Source: Pseudomonas delhiensis
Lineage (GTDB): Bacteria > Pseudomonadota > Gammaproteobacteria > Pseudomonadales > Pseudomonadaceae
Direction of reading: 5' to 3'
DNA: 64,000 nucleotides
Assembly (NCBI RefSeq): GCF_900187975.1
Contig: NZ_FZPC01000024.1
Coordinates: 1-64,000, forward strand
Shown: one piece after another, positions 1-7,956 of the stretch
Layout: each line of letters opens with the position of its first letter
Position numbering within the stretch: position 1 is the stretch's first letter
The notes under the pieces: generated by a model
What the model was told of the DNA's origin: nothing
The model's input: the letters and a program-made list of their open reading frames with translations, nothing else
The model's database searches: none
Translations under genes and position numbers: made by a program

Positions 1-584
1 AGCCGGCCGAGTTCGTCGTACACCCACTGCTGCTGGCGCACCAGGCTGCCGCTGGCGTCCTTCAGCCGTTGCGCCGTGCGGTTGCCCTGGGCGTCCACGT
101 CGTATTCCAGGCGCTCGCCGAGGTTGTTGACGATGGCCACCAGGCGCCGCGCATCGTCGTAGGTGTAGTCCAGCCAGCTGCCGTCGCCGCGGGTCAGGCG
201 GGTGATCTGCCCGACCGCGTCATAGTCGAAGCGGGTGGTGCTGCCGGCGCGGCTGATGGAGGCCAGGCGCGCGTCGATGCCGCTGTAGGTCAGGGTGCTG
301 ACCACGCCGTTAGCGTCGGTGAGGGTACCGGGGTTGCCGCGCTCGTCGTGCCCGCCCAGGCGGGTGACGTGGCCCAGGGCATTGGTCACCGCGGTGAGGT
401 TGCCCTTGGCGTCGTAGCTGTAGCGGGTGACGTCCTGCACGTCGGTGCGCGGGCCATCGGCACTCTCGACCAGGCCCAGGGCGTTGTAGCTATAGGACCA
501 GCTGCGCTCGGCGGCCTGGACACCCAGGCTCAGGAAACAGGCCAGGGCAAGCGCCCCAAGCCGGAAGGTTTGTGGCTTACGCAT
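1..584 (-). CDS. Secreted RHS/YD-repeat protein, N-terminal part (runs off the window edge)
   Basis: About 194 residues are visible. The N-terminus MRKPQTFRLGALALACFLSL reads as a signal peptide ending near VQAAERSW. It is followed by YD-type repeats (YSYNALGLV, YSYDAKGNLTAVTNALG, FDYDAVGQITRL, YTYDDARRLVAIVNNLG), the beta-barrel shell motif of RHS proteins. A good ribosome binding site (AAGGA) lies 8 bases before the ATG. Only 15 bases separate it from the stop of the preceding RHS gene, so the two are probably co-transcribed. Unlike classical rhs genes, this one starts with its own signal peptide in mid-shell. The C-terminus, where any toxin domain would sit, is outside the window. Function beyond a secreted shell protein is unknown. 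Confidence 0.8.
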   Translation of the reverse strand, partial: MRKPQTFRLGALALACFLSLGVQAAERSWSYSYNALGLVESADGPRTDVQDVTRYSYDAKGNLTAVTNALGHVTRLGGHDERGNPGTLTDANGVVSTLTYSGIDARLASISRAGSTTRFDYDAVGQITRLTRGDGSWLDYTYDDARRLVAIVNNLGERLEYDVDAQGNRTAQRLKDASGSLVRQQQWVYDELGR

Positions 585-599
585 GATCGACATCCTTGT

Positions 600-2090
600 T
601 CAGTGAGTGGAGAAGGTCTGGCTGGTCTGCCGACCTTGTTCGTCGTACTGGTAGCGGATGGTTCGTCCGGGCTCCTCCACCTGGCTCGGCAGGTAGAAGC
701 GGGGATGCCACTGCGTGAGGATGGTGCGTTCCTGGGGCGCGCCCAGGGCTTCGCGGCGCGAGGTCTCCAGTCCGCGCTCGTTGTATTCGTAGGTGGTGAC
801 GTTGCCGTTGTTGTCCGTACGACGCTTCAAAAGACCGCGCTCGTCGTAGGCGAAGGTGGAGTTGCTGGCAGGGCAGTTCGGCGAAGGCTCGCCCTCAACG
901 GCTACCAGCTTGCGAATCCCCTGGATCACCTGAAAACGGTAGGTGGCCTTCTTGCCGTATTCGTTGGTGACCGTGGTCGAGCCGTCCTGGTTGTATGCCA
1001 GAACGATTCTCTCGGCGCCATTGGCGTGCTCGCTGGAAATGGCACGCCCCTGGCTGTCGTATGTCCAAGTTGCGTAGCGGACTCCGTTTTCGTCGACGAT
1101 GCCAGTCAGGAATCGGGGATACAGTTTGTTCTCATGGAGATAGCGGCGTTCCCCGGTACTACCCTGGCCGAATCGCTTGACGCCGATCAGGCGCCTGGTC
1201 GAGTCATAGGCATAATCCACTGTCGAATCCGCTGCCACGAAGGACAATGGCTGATACTTCTCGTCCTGGGTGAACCTGAAGCTTTTGCCATGATCATCCG
1301 TGACCGTTATCTCCGCGGCCGAATAATCCAGCGCCACGCCTCTCCCTGATGCGTCCCGCCAGGACAACAGGCGCCCCTGCCCATCGAACGTGCCCTGCTC
1401 CTGGTCAGCCGAGGCGAACAGCCATTTTCCCACCTCATGCTTCAAGCTGCCCAACTCATCGGCCGGAGGTGTGGCCACGTTACCGGCCAGTGCAAATTCG
1501 ACTTCTCTTCCGTCCGCATGGACAAGGCGAATGCTGGTCTTTCCCACGACCAGGCGCGTCGAGAAGTTATGCCGCCAGTATCCGTCGAAGCTGTTGTACG
1601 CTCTGGCGAACTCCATGAGCGGCGAAGACTTGTCGAGATAGTCGACCTCCCGCTGATACTTGTTCCCGACGGCCAGGTTGATCGGATTCCCGATGCAGGC
1701 TTCCGGAGGTGGCGCCCCCTTGTTCTTCGCCTGGGTCACCTCGGGATCGTAGGTCACGGTCATAGTGTCCGATGCGGAACAACTACCCGCGCTACCGCTG
1801 ACGAATAGAAAATTCTGCCCCGGCCTCAGCCTGACCGGCACACCGCGACTCTCGAGAAAGGAAACCGCAGCGGTAAATGAGCCGGAATAACTGAAGAAGG
1901 GGACGCCATTGAGCGTGGCAGTCACCGTTCCCTGATCGCCTTCCTGGGCATTCGCCCCGCCTTGGCCATAGACGGTAATACCCGGACTGCGAACCGTTGC
2001 GCCATCCCCTGGAGAGGTGAAACTCAACGAACAGGCCTGGGCCGTGAACGGCGCCATGACCGCGACCGCAAGCAGAGTGAACCTGTGCAT
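600..2090 (-). CDS. Secreted RHS-family protein with DUF6531 and YD repeats
   Basis: 496 residues. The start at 2090 is chosen because GGAGGT sits 7 bases upstream and the resulting N-terminus (MHRFTLLAVAVMAPFTAQAC) is a signal peptide; an upstream in-frame extension lacks both. After an Ig-like stretch (about 20-110) comes a DUF6531-like region (ACIGNPINLAVGNKYQREVD, about 130-215), then YD repeats (YDSTRRLIGV, YDSQGRAISS, YDERGLLKRR, YNERGLETSR, YDEQGRQTS) up to the C-terminus. It ends abruptly in a repeat with no RHS core and no variable tip, and a second YD-repeat gene follows after 15 bases. Known RHS proteins are usually single long chains, so this looks like a naturally split shell. 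It lies behind an AT-rich spacer, suggesting acquired DNA. Confidence 0.8.
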   Translation of the reverse strand: MHRFTLLAVAVMAPFTAQACSLSFTSPGDGATVRSPGITVYGQGGANAQEGDQGTVTATLNGVPFFSYSGSFTAAVSFLESRGVPVRLRPGQNFLFVSGSAGSCSASDTMTVTYDPEVTQAKNKGAPPPEACIGNPINLAVGNKYQREVDYLDKSSPLMEFARAYNSFDGYWRHNFSTRLVVGKTSIRLVHADGREVEFALAGNVATPPADELGSLKHEVGKWLFASADQEQGTFDGQGRLLSWRDASGRGVALDYSAAEITVTDDHGKSFRFTQDEKYQPLSFVAADSTVDYAYDSTRRLIGVKRFGQGSTGERRYLHENKLYPRFLTGIVDENGVRYATWTYDSQGRAISSEHANGAERIVLAYNQDGSTTVTNEYGKKATYRFQVIQGIRKLVAVEGEPSPNCPASNSTFAYDERGLLKRRTDNNGNVTTYEYNERGLETSRREALGAPQERTILTQWHPRFYLPSQVEEPGRTIRYQYDEQGRQTSQTFSTH

Positions 2091-2474
2091 ACGCCTACCT
2101 CCATGTGCTGAATTGACCGACCACACAGTGGTAAATCCATCAGCCCAAGGAGCGATGTCAGACGCATGTAAAGAAGTATTTCAAGACGAAAGATCAGGCC
2201 ACGCTGAACAGACAATGCTCATTAGAAGGAAAACAGAAGAAAATGATTGAATTGATCTTTCACCAAGAAAGGCAACCAAGGAGAGAGAAATAATTAATTA
2301 CATACGCCAGCAGCAAAGAATTTCCGCATGCACAAAAGAAAAATAAAGAACAGAACGCAACCCTATACATGAGTCGCAAGTATCAAAGGGAACAACAGAT
2401 TTAATCTGTAGGAAACTCCCTCAAATCATATCCATACCTAGAGTAGCGACAGCCCTCTCCTGTTTCGTCCAAAT
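2091..2474. other. AT-rich spacer without a convincing gene
   Basis: This stretch is far richer in A and T than anything else in the window and carries no supportable ORF. It separates the methyltransferase gene from the RHS pair, both on the minus strand, so it should hold the RHS promoter and leader. A perfect 15-bp palindrome ACAGATTTAATCTGT lies at 2395-2409 and could be an operator or a weak terminator hairpin. The composition suggests foreign origin. Confidence 0.5.
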
Positions 2475-3329
2475 TCAAATGCGAGCTTCTATCACCCGCA
2501 CCAGGCTCGGCATGCGCCCGCGCGGCAGGCACAGCTCGGCGCCGTGCACCTGCGGGTCGAGCACCTCTACGCCGCTGAAGCCGCAGCCGCGGAAGGCCGC
2601 GGCTATTTCCGCCTCGCTGCGGTAGTGCAGCGGGTAGCCGCCGCGGGTCAGCCGGCCGATCAGGCCGACGCCCCAGCGGATCTGCCGGTAGCGCGGGTGC
2701 TCGCGCAGGTCGGGGTAGAGTTCGGTGAGGTAGGTGGCCGCCGGGAAGTCGGCCAGGGCCGCCGCCAGGCGCGTCCAGAAGCCCTCGATCAGCGGGCGCT
2801 GGAAGTAGTTCACCAGGCCCTCGGTGATCACCACCAGCGGGCGCTGGCGGTCGAGCTGGGCGAAGAGCGCAGCCAGGGTGTGCGGGCCGTCCTCGGCGAG
2901 GATGTCCACGGGGTGCACCCGGTGCCGTTCATCCAGCCAGCCCTGCTGCCGCAGCAGCGCCGACTTGCGCGCGGCCATGGGCGGCAGGTCCGCCTCCAGG
3001 TAGTCCAGCTGTGGATAACGCTGGCGGAAGCGCCTTCCCCGTGGCGACAGGCCGCAGGCGATCTCCACCACCTGGGTGACGCCGCTCTGCTCGATGGCCT
3101 GGCGCAGGCGCACGTCTATTAGCAGGTGGCGCTGCAGCAGGAAGTCCTCGATGTTCAGCCCGAAGCCCAGGCGCGCCCCCCAGGCGATCGGCGCCACGCA
3201 GCCGTGCACCCAGCGCCCGAAGGTGGTGGCGAAGGCCGGCTCGGCGAGCTTGTGACGGAACCAGACATAACCGGTGTAGTGCGCACTGGGGGTGATGTGC
3301 GCGCTGTCGCTGCGGACGCGTTCAGTCAT
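2475..3329 (-). CDS. Class I SAM-dependent methyltransferase, LCM/Ppm1-like
   Basis: 284 residues. The region VVEIACGLSPRG (about residues 86-97) is the SAM-binding motif I seen in leucine-carboxyl-methyltransferase-type (PF04072) enzymes, followed by YLEADLPPMAARK, where the acidic residue typically contacts the SAM ribose. VVITEGLVNYF matches the later conserved strand. In bacteria such proteins often methylate small-molecule carboxyl or hydroxyl groups, but the substrate here is not predictable. The gene is divergent from the DNA glycosylase gene with 63 bases between starts, and an AAGAGA ribosome binding site precedes the ATG. Confidence 0.72.
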   Translation of the reverse strand: MTERVRSDSAHITPSAHYTGYVWFRHKLAEPAFATTFGRWVHGCVAPIAWGARLGFGLNIEDFLLQRHLLIDVRLRQAIEQSGVTQVVEIACGLSPRGRRFRQRYPQLDYLEADLPPMAARKSALLRQQGWLDERHRVHPVDILAEDGPHTLAALFAQLDRQRPLVVITEGLVNYFQRPLIEGFWTRLAAALADFPAATYLTELYPDLREHPRYRQIRWGVGLIGRLTRGGYPLHYRSEAEIAAAFRGCGFSGVEVLDPQVHGAELCLPRGRMPSLVRVIEARI

Positions 3330-3392
3330 GATTCAGTCTCTTGTTGTTATCATCCGCCAGCCTAAGAGCGTCCTGGTACCCACGACAATCCC

Positions 3393-4112
3393 ATGCCTGC
3401 CGATCCCATCCTTGGTTTGCCCTGGCCCGATGCACGGCCGCTGCCCCACGCCTTCTTCGACCGCGACGCCCTGCTGGTGGCACGCCAGCTGCTGGGCAAG
3501 GTGATCCGCCACCGCGTCGGCGACCTCTGGCTGTCCGCCCGGATCATCGAGACCGAAGCCTATTACCTGGCCGAGAAAGGCAGCCACGCGTCCCTCGGTT
3601 ACACCGAGAAACGAAAGGCCCTGTTCCTCGACGGCGGGCACATCTACATGTACTACGCCCGCGGCGGCGACTCGCTGAACTTCAGCGCCGGCGGCGCCGG
3701 CAACGCGGTGCTGATCAAGTCCGGCCACCCGTGGCTGGACCGCGTCAGCGGCGACGCAGCCCTGGCCCGCATGCGCCAGCTCAACCCCGCCGCCGATGGC
3801 GGCGAGCGCCCGCTGGGCAAGCTCTGCGCCGGCCAGACCCTGCTGTGCAAGGCCATGGGCCTCAAGGTGCCGGACTGGGACGCCCGCCAGTTCGACCCGC
3901 AGCGGCTGTTCGTCGACGACCTCGGCGACACCCCGGCCCAGGTCATCCAGACCACCCGGCTGGGCATCCCCCACGGCCGCGACGAGCACCTGATGTACCG
4001 CTTCGTCGACGCCGCCTTCGCGCCCTTCTGCACGCGAAACCCGCTGCGCCGCGGCCAGGTCGAAGGACGCGACTACTACCTGCTGGACAGCTCGGAAGCC
4101 CACCGCACATGA
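3393..4112 (+). CDS. DNA-3-methyladenine glycosylase (AAG/MPG family)
   Basis: 239 residues, the usual size for bacterial AAG-fold glycosylases (PF02245), which excise alkylated purines and hypoxanthine in base excision repair. Visible hallmarks are FDRDALLVARQLLGKVI near the start, the catalytic glutamate context ARIIETEAYY (about residues 49-58), the HIYMYYARGG segment and the RVGIP-like DNA contact region near TRLGIPHGRDE. Its stop overlaps the start of the downstream DedA-PAP2 gene by four bases (ATGA), so the two are translationally coupled although functionally unrelated. Confidence 0.87.
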   Translation: MPADPILGLPWPDARPLPHAFFDRDALLVARQLLGKVIRHRVGDLWLSARIIETEAYYLAEKGSHASLGYTEKRKALFLDGGHIYMYYARGGDSLNFSAGGAGNAVLIKSGHPWLDRVSGDAALARMRQLNPAADGGERPLGKLCAGQTLLCKAMGLKVPDWDARQFDPQRLFVDDLGDTPAQVIQTTRLGIPHGRDEHLMYRFVDAAFAPFCTRNPLRRGQVEGRDYYLLDSSEAHRT

Positions 4113-5422
4113 GCCTGGAACTCTTCAACCAATGGATCGCCAGCCACCCGCAATGGCTGGGGCTGATCGTCTTCCTCGTGGCCTTCATCGAATGCGCGGC
4201 GGTGGTCGGCCTGGTGCTGCCCGGCGTGGTGATGCTCTTCGCCATCGCCGTGCTGGCCGGCGGCGGCGCCCTGGGCCTGGGGCAGACGCTGCTGCTGGCC
4301 TTCGCCGGCGGGCTGCTGGGCGACCTCTGCTCGTACGGCCTCGGCCGCCGCTTCCACCAGGACATCCGCCGCCTGCCGCTGCTGCGCCACCACCCGGAAT
4401 GGCTGGCCGGCGCCGAGGGCTTCGTCGCCCGCTACGGCGTCGCCAGCCTGCTGGTGGGCCGCTTCATCGGCGCCCTGCGGCCCTTCCTGCCGCTGGTGGC
4501 GGGCATGCTCGACATGCCTTTCGGGCGCTTCCTGGCGGTGTCCATCCTGGCCGCCGCCGGCTGGTCGGTGGCCTACCTGCTGCCCGGCTGGACCACCGGC
4601 GCAGCCCTGCGCCTGCCGCTGCCCGAAGGCTTCTGGCCGGAAATGGCGGTGATCGCCGGCGGCCTGGCGGTGCTCGGCGGTGCGCTGATCCACGCCTGCC
4701 TCAGGCGGCGCCACGGCACCGCGCTGATCGCCGCGGGCCTTAGCGCCGCCCTGCTGCTAGGCATCCTGGTCGGCTGGCCGCACCTGGACGCCCTCGACCA
4801 CGGCCTGATGACGCTGATCCAGCAGGAGCGCAGCCCGCTGCTGAACCACGTCATGGTGGCGGTGACGCGCCTGGGCGACTTCCGCACCCAGGTGATCGTC
4901 GGCGTGATCGTCAGCGTGCTGCTGCTGGGCCTGGGCAAGTGGCGCCACGCGCTGTTCGCCGGTGGCACCCTGCTGGCCACGGCGCTGCTCAACACCACCC
5001 TCAAGCATTTCTTCGGCCGCGCCCGCCCGGAGGTGATCGCCGACCCGCTGAGCGCCTTCAGCATGCCCAGCGGGCACAGCTCGGCCTCCTTCGCCTGCTT
5101 CCTGGTGCTGGGCGTGCTGGCCAGCCGCGAGGGCTCGCCGCGGGTGCGCCTGACCTGGCTGCTGCTGGCCATGCTGCCGGCCGCCTGGATCGCCGGCTCG
5201 CGCCTGTACCTGGGCGCGCACTGGCCCAGCGACGTGATCGCCGGCGCCCTGCTGGCCGCCGCCGTGTGCGCCGCCGTGCTCTGGGCCAGCCAGCTGCGCC
5301 AGCCGCTGCAGGCCCTGCCCGGGCGCGTCTGGTGGTGCCTGGTGCCGGCCCTGCTGCTGGTGTTCTCGGTGTCGGTCGGCTGGGACCTGAGCCACGCGGT
5401 GGCGCGCTACCGTCCGCTCTGA
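4109..5422 (+). CDS. DedA (VTT)-PAP2 phosphatase fusion membrane protein
   Basis: 437 residues. The start at 4109 overlaps the glycosylase stop (ATGA); a longer reading frame upstream only shadows that gene. The N-terminal half (about 20-165) is a DedA/VTT membrane domain (FIECAAVVGLVLPG, GRFIGALRPFLPLVAGMLDM), a family linked to lipid scrambling and undecaprenyl-phosphate recycling. The C-terminal half (about 210-420) is a PAP2 phosphatase with all three signature motifs: KHFFGRARP (about 299), SMPSGHSS (about 320) and SRLYLGAHWPSDV (about 365-377). Inference: one protein both flips and dephosphorylates a polyprenyl or phospholipid phosphate in the inner membrane. It ends three bases from the convergent LysR gene. 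Confidence 0.85.
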   Translation: MSLELFNQWIASHPQWLGLIVFLVAFIECAAVVGLVLPGVVMLFAIAVLAGGGALGLGQTLLLAFAGGLLGDLCSYGLGRRFHQDIRRLPLLRHHPEWLAGAEGFVARYGVASLLVGRFIGALRPFLPLVAGMLDMPFGRFLAVSILAAAGWSVAYLLPGWTTGAALRLPLPEGFWPEMAVIAGGLAVLGGALIHACLRRRHGTALIAAGLSAALLLGILVGWPHLDALDHGLMTLIQQERSPLLNHVMVAVTRLGDFRTQVIVGVIVSVLLLGLGKWRHALFAGGTLLATALLNTTLKHFFGRARPEVIADPLSAFSMPSGHSSASFACFLVLGVLASREGSPRVRLTWLLLAMLPAAWIAGSRLYLGAHWPSDVIAGALLAAAVCAAVLWASQLRQPLQALPGRVWWCLVPALLLVFSVSVGWDLSHAVARYRPL

Positions 5423-5425
5423 GCC

Positions 5426-6328
5426 TCAATGCCAGGGCGCGCCGCGCATGTGCTCGGCGCAGCGCTGCTGGATGAACTCGCGCAGCAGGGTCACCGGCGG
5501 GCTCAGCTGCGCGCGGTGGGTGCAGAACAGGTTCAGCGGCGCCGCCTCGCCCGGGTAGTCGCCCAGGGCCACTTCCAGGCGCCCGGCGCGCACGTCGGCG
5601 GCCACGTCCAGCCAGGACTTGTAGACCAGCCCGCAGCCGGCCACGGCCCAGCGCCGCACCACGTCGGCATCGTCGCAGACACGGTCGCCGCCCACCTCCA
5701 CCGTCTGCTCGCCGAAGCTCCAGCGCTCGTGCACCCGGCCGCCGAGCATGTACAGCAGGCAGTTGTGCCGCGCCAGGTCCTGCGGCTGGCGCGGCCGGCC
5801 GCGGCGCGCGAAGTAGGCCGGCGCGCCGCACAGCACGCGGCGGTTGTCCGCCGCCAGGGGCAGCGCCACCAGGCTGGAGTCCGACGGCAGGCCGAGGCGG
5901 ATGGCCACGTCCACCGGCTGGCGGTAGAGGTCGGCCTGGCGGTCGCTGATCAGCAGGCGCAAGCTCAGCCGCGGGTGCAGCGCCTGGAACTCGTCGAGCC
6001 AGGGCAGCAGCACGTTGCGCCCCAGGTCCGAGGGCGCCGAGACCTGCAGCGGCCCGGCGATCTCGCTGCGCCCGCCGGCCAGTAGCTGGCGGCCCTCCTC
6101 CAGGCTCTGCAGCGAGGCCCGCGCATGGGCCAGGAACAGCTCGCCCTCGGCGGTCAGCCGCAGGCTGCGGGTGGAGCGGGCGAACAGGCGCGCCTGCAGG
6201 GCCGCCTCCAGGCGCTTGAGGGCGGCGCTGGCCACCGCCGGCGAGGCTTCCAGCTCGCGGGCCGCGGCGGACAGGCTGCCCCGCTCGGCGGTACGGACGA
6301 ACAGGCGGAGGTCGTCGAAGCGCAGCAT
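5426..6328 (-). CDS. LysR-family transcriptional regulator
   Basis: 300 residues, standard for the family. Start MLRFDDLRLFVRTAERGSLS is chosen because the winged HTH must begin here; 82 codons of upstream open frame have no homologous character. The HTH spans about 1-60 (SAAARELEASPAVASAALKRLEAAL), followed by the periplasmic-binding-like effector domain (about 90-295). It is divergent from the ABM-domain and quinone-oxidoreductase-like genes, the classical arrangement for a LysR protein controlling its neighbour. A 19-bp perfect inverted repeat directly abuts its start codon and is a candidate operator. Effector unknown; the targets suggest quinone or electrophile stress. Confidence 0.87.
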   Translation of the reverse strand: MLRFDDLRLFVRTAERGSLSAAARELEASPAVASAALKRLEAALQARLFARSTRSLRLTAEGELFLAHARASLQSLEEGRQLLAGGRSEIAGPLQVSAPSDLGRNVLLPWLDEFQALHPRLSLRLLISDRQADLYRQPVDVAIRLGLPSDSSLVALPLAADNRRVLCGAPAYFARRGRPRQPQDLARHNCLLYMLGGRVHERWSFGEQTVEVGGDRVCDDADVVRRWAVAGCGLVYKSWLDVAADVRAGRLEVALGDYPGEAAPLNLFCTHRAQLSPPVTLLREFIQQRCAEHMRGAPWH

Positions 6329-6347
6329 TTTCAAAATTCTTTTGAAA
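6329..6347. promoter_or_regulatory. Inverted repeat, candidate operator between LysR and ABM/ADH genes
   Basis: TTTCAAAA-TTC-TTTTGAAA: two perfect 8-base arms around a 3-base centre, AT-rich in a GC-rich region. It overlaps the last base of the LysR start codon and lies in the divergent promoter region. It does not show the classical LysR T-N11-A spacing, so another regulator or an autoregulatory site is possible. Confidence 0.5.
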
Positions 6348-6431
6348 GAGACTTTCTTCCTACGCGGTTTTTCTTCGCAACGAAAGAGCGGAGGATGCGC
6401 CCATCCCCCACTGCCGCAAGGAAACCTCCCG

Positions 6432-6725
6432 ATGAGCAGCCCCCTCACCCTGATCGCCATCATCCGCGCCAAGCCCGGCCGCGGCGACGCCCTGCAGGCC
6501 CGCCTGGCCGATCTGCGCATCCCCTCGCGGGCCGAACCCGGCTGCATCCAGTACGACCTGCACCGCGACCGCAAGGACGCCGACCTGATCTACATGATCG
6601 AGCAGTGGCGCGACGCGGCCGCCCTCGCCGAGCACGAGGCCAGCGAGCACTTCCAGGCCTTCGTCGCGGCGTCCCGGGCCGACCTGGCCGAACTCGACAT
6701 CCGCCTGATGAACCGCATCGACTGA
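6432..6725 (+). CDS. ABM-domain (antibiotic biosynthesis monooxygenase-like) protein
   Basis: 97 residues. The sequence LIAIIRAKPGRGDALQARL, the central PGCIQYDLHRDRKDADLIYM and IEQWRDAAALAEHEASEHFQ match the dimeric ferredoxin-like ABM fold, which includes small cofactor-free quinone monooxygenases such as YgiN. It precedes the alcohol-dehydrogenase/quinone-oxidoreductase gene by 12 bases and is divergent from the LysR gene. Inference: the pair handles quinones or related electrophiles. Exact substrate unknown. Confidence 0.82.
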   Translation: MSSPLTLIAIIRAKPGRGDALQARLADLRIPSRAEPGCIQYDLHRDRKDADLIYMIEQWRDAAALAEHEASEHFQAFVAASRADLAELDIRLMNRID

Positions 6726-6737
6726 GGAGCCGCCCGC

Positions 6738-7751
6738 ATGAAAGCCATCGGTTACACCCACAGCCGCCCGATCGCCGCCGACGACGCCCTGCTCGACATC
6801 CAGCTGCCGGAGCCCACCCCCGGCCCGCGCGACCTGCTGGTGGAAGTCCGCGCCATTTCCGTCAACCCGGTGGACACCAAGGTGCGCCAGCGCGCGGAGC
6901 CGCAGGCCGGCGAGTACAAGGTGCTGGGCTGGGACGCCGCCGGCGTGGTCCGCGCGGTGGGCAGCGAGGTCAGCCTGTTCCGCCCCGGCGACGAGGTGTT
7001 CTACGCCGGCGACCTGACCCGCCCGGGCAGCAACGCCGAGCTGCAGTTGGTGGACGAACGCATCGTCGGCGCCAAGCCGGCCAGCCTCGACTTCGCCCAG
7101 GCCGCGGCCCTGCCGCTGACCAGCATCACCGCCTGGGAACTGCTGTTCGAGCGCCTGCAGATCGCCGAGGGCCCGGGCAGCACCGGGCAGAGCCTGCTGA
7201 TCGTCGGCGCCGCCGGCGGCATGGGCTCCATCCTCACCCAGCTGGCCCGGCGGCTGACCGGCGCCACCGTGATCGGCACCGCCTCGCGGGCGGACACCCA
7301 GCAATGGGTGCGCGACCTGGGCGCGCACCACGTGATCGACCACGGCAAGCCGCTGAGCGAGGAACTGCAGCGCATCGGCATCGGCCAGGTCACCCACGTG
7401 GCCAGCCTGACGCACACCGACAGCCACCTGGAGCAGATAGTCGCCAGCCTGCGCCCGCAGGGCCGCCTGGGCCTGATCGACGACCCGGCGAGCCTGAACG
7501 TGGGCCTGCTCAAGCAGAAGAGCCTGTCGCTGCACTGGGAGTTCATGTACACCCGCTCGATGTTCCAGACCGACGACATGATCGAGCAGCACCGCCTGCT
7601 GCAGCGCGTGTCGAGCCTGGTCGACCAGGGCGTGCTGCGCACCACCCTGGGTGAGCACTTCGGCCGCATCGACGCCGCCAACCTGCGCCGCGCCCACGCG
7701 CTGCTGGAAAGCGGCAAGGCCAAGGGCAAGATCGTGCTGGAAGGGTTCTGA
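6738..7751 (+). CDS. Zinc-type alcohol dehydrogenase family / quinone oxidoreductase
   Basis: 337 residues, medium-chain dehydrogenase fold. N-terminal GroES-like domain (AISVNPVDTKVRQR, GWDAAGVVRAVGSEVSLFRPGDEV) and Rossmann domain with LIVGAAGGMGSILTQLARRL (about 154-173). The catalytic zinc cysteine is absent at the position where NPVDTK stands, so like other members of the zinc-binding ADH subfamily typified by quinone reductases it probably acts without zinc, reducing quinones or enones with NADPH. Co-transcribed with the ABM gene and probably controlled by the divergent LysR protein. Confidence 0.85.
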   Translation: MKAIGYTHSRPIAADDALLDIQLPEPTPGPRDLLVEVRAISVNPVDTKVRQRAEPQAGEYKVLGWDAAGVVRAVGSEVSLFRPGDEVFYAGDLTRPGSNAELQLVDERIVGAKPASLDFAQAAALPLTSITAWELLFERLQIAEGPGSTGQSLLIVGAAGGMGSILTQLARRLTGATVIGTASRADTQQWVRDLGAHHVIDHGKPLSEELQRIGIGQVTHVASLTHTDSHLEQIVASLRPQGRLGLIDDPASLNVGLLKQKSLSLHWEFMYTRSMFQTDDMIEQHRLLQRVSSLVDQGVLRTTLGEHFGRIDAANLRRAHALLESGKAKGKIVLEGF

Positions 7752-7782
7752 ACGGCGGGACCGCGCCTGGCCGACGGAAACG

Positions 7783-7956
7783 GCGGATAACGCCTGGGGC
7801 GTTATGCGCCCTACGGGCGAACGACGAGGTTGGAGCTGGCGTAGGGCGGATAACCGTTCGCGGTTATCCGCCGCCTGACCTTGGCCCCAGGCGCGCTCCG
7901 CATTCAACCTGAACACCCGCCTCGGCGCATAACGCCTGCGGCGTTATGCGCCCTAC
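7783..7956. repeat. Cluster of three palindromic repeats (GTAGGGCGGATAACC type)
   Basis: Three related palindromes: about 7783-7815 (GGATAACGCC/GGCGTTATGCGC), 7840-7873 (GTAGGGCGGATAACCGTT and its complement) and 7924-7956. Related units recur at 42172-42204, about 46704-46730 and in the tandem array at 53600-53945. The third unit supplies the stop codon of the B12-binding protein gene. Confidence 0.8.

Noticed and set aside
69-1349. Long plus-strand open frame opposite the RHS genes
   Set aside because: Low-complexity Val/Ala/Gly-rich translation with no domain; it is the antisense of two genes with signal peptides and YD motifs.
5426-6574. Longer start for the LysR protein
   Set aside because: The extra 82 residues are Arg-rich, run through the divergent promoter and do not belong to the LysR fold.
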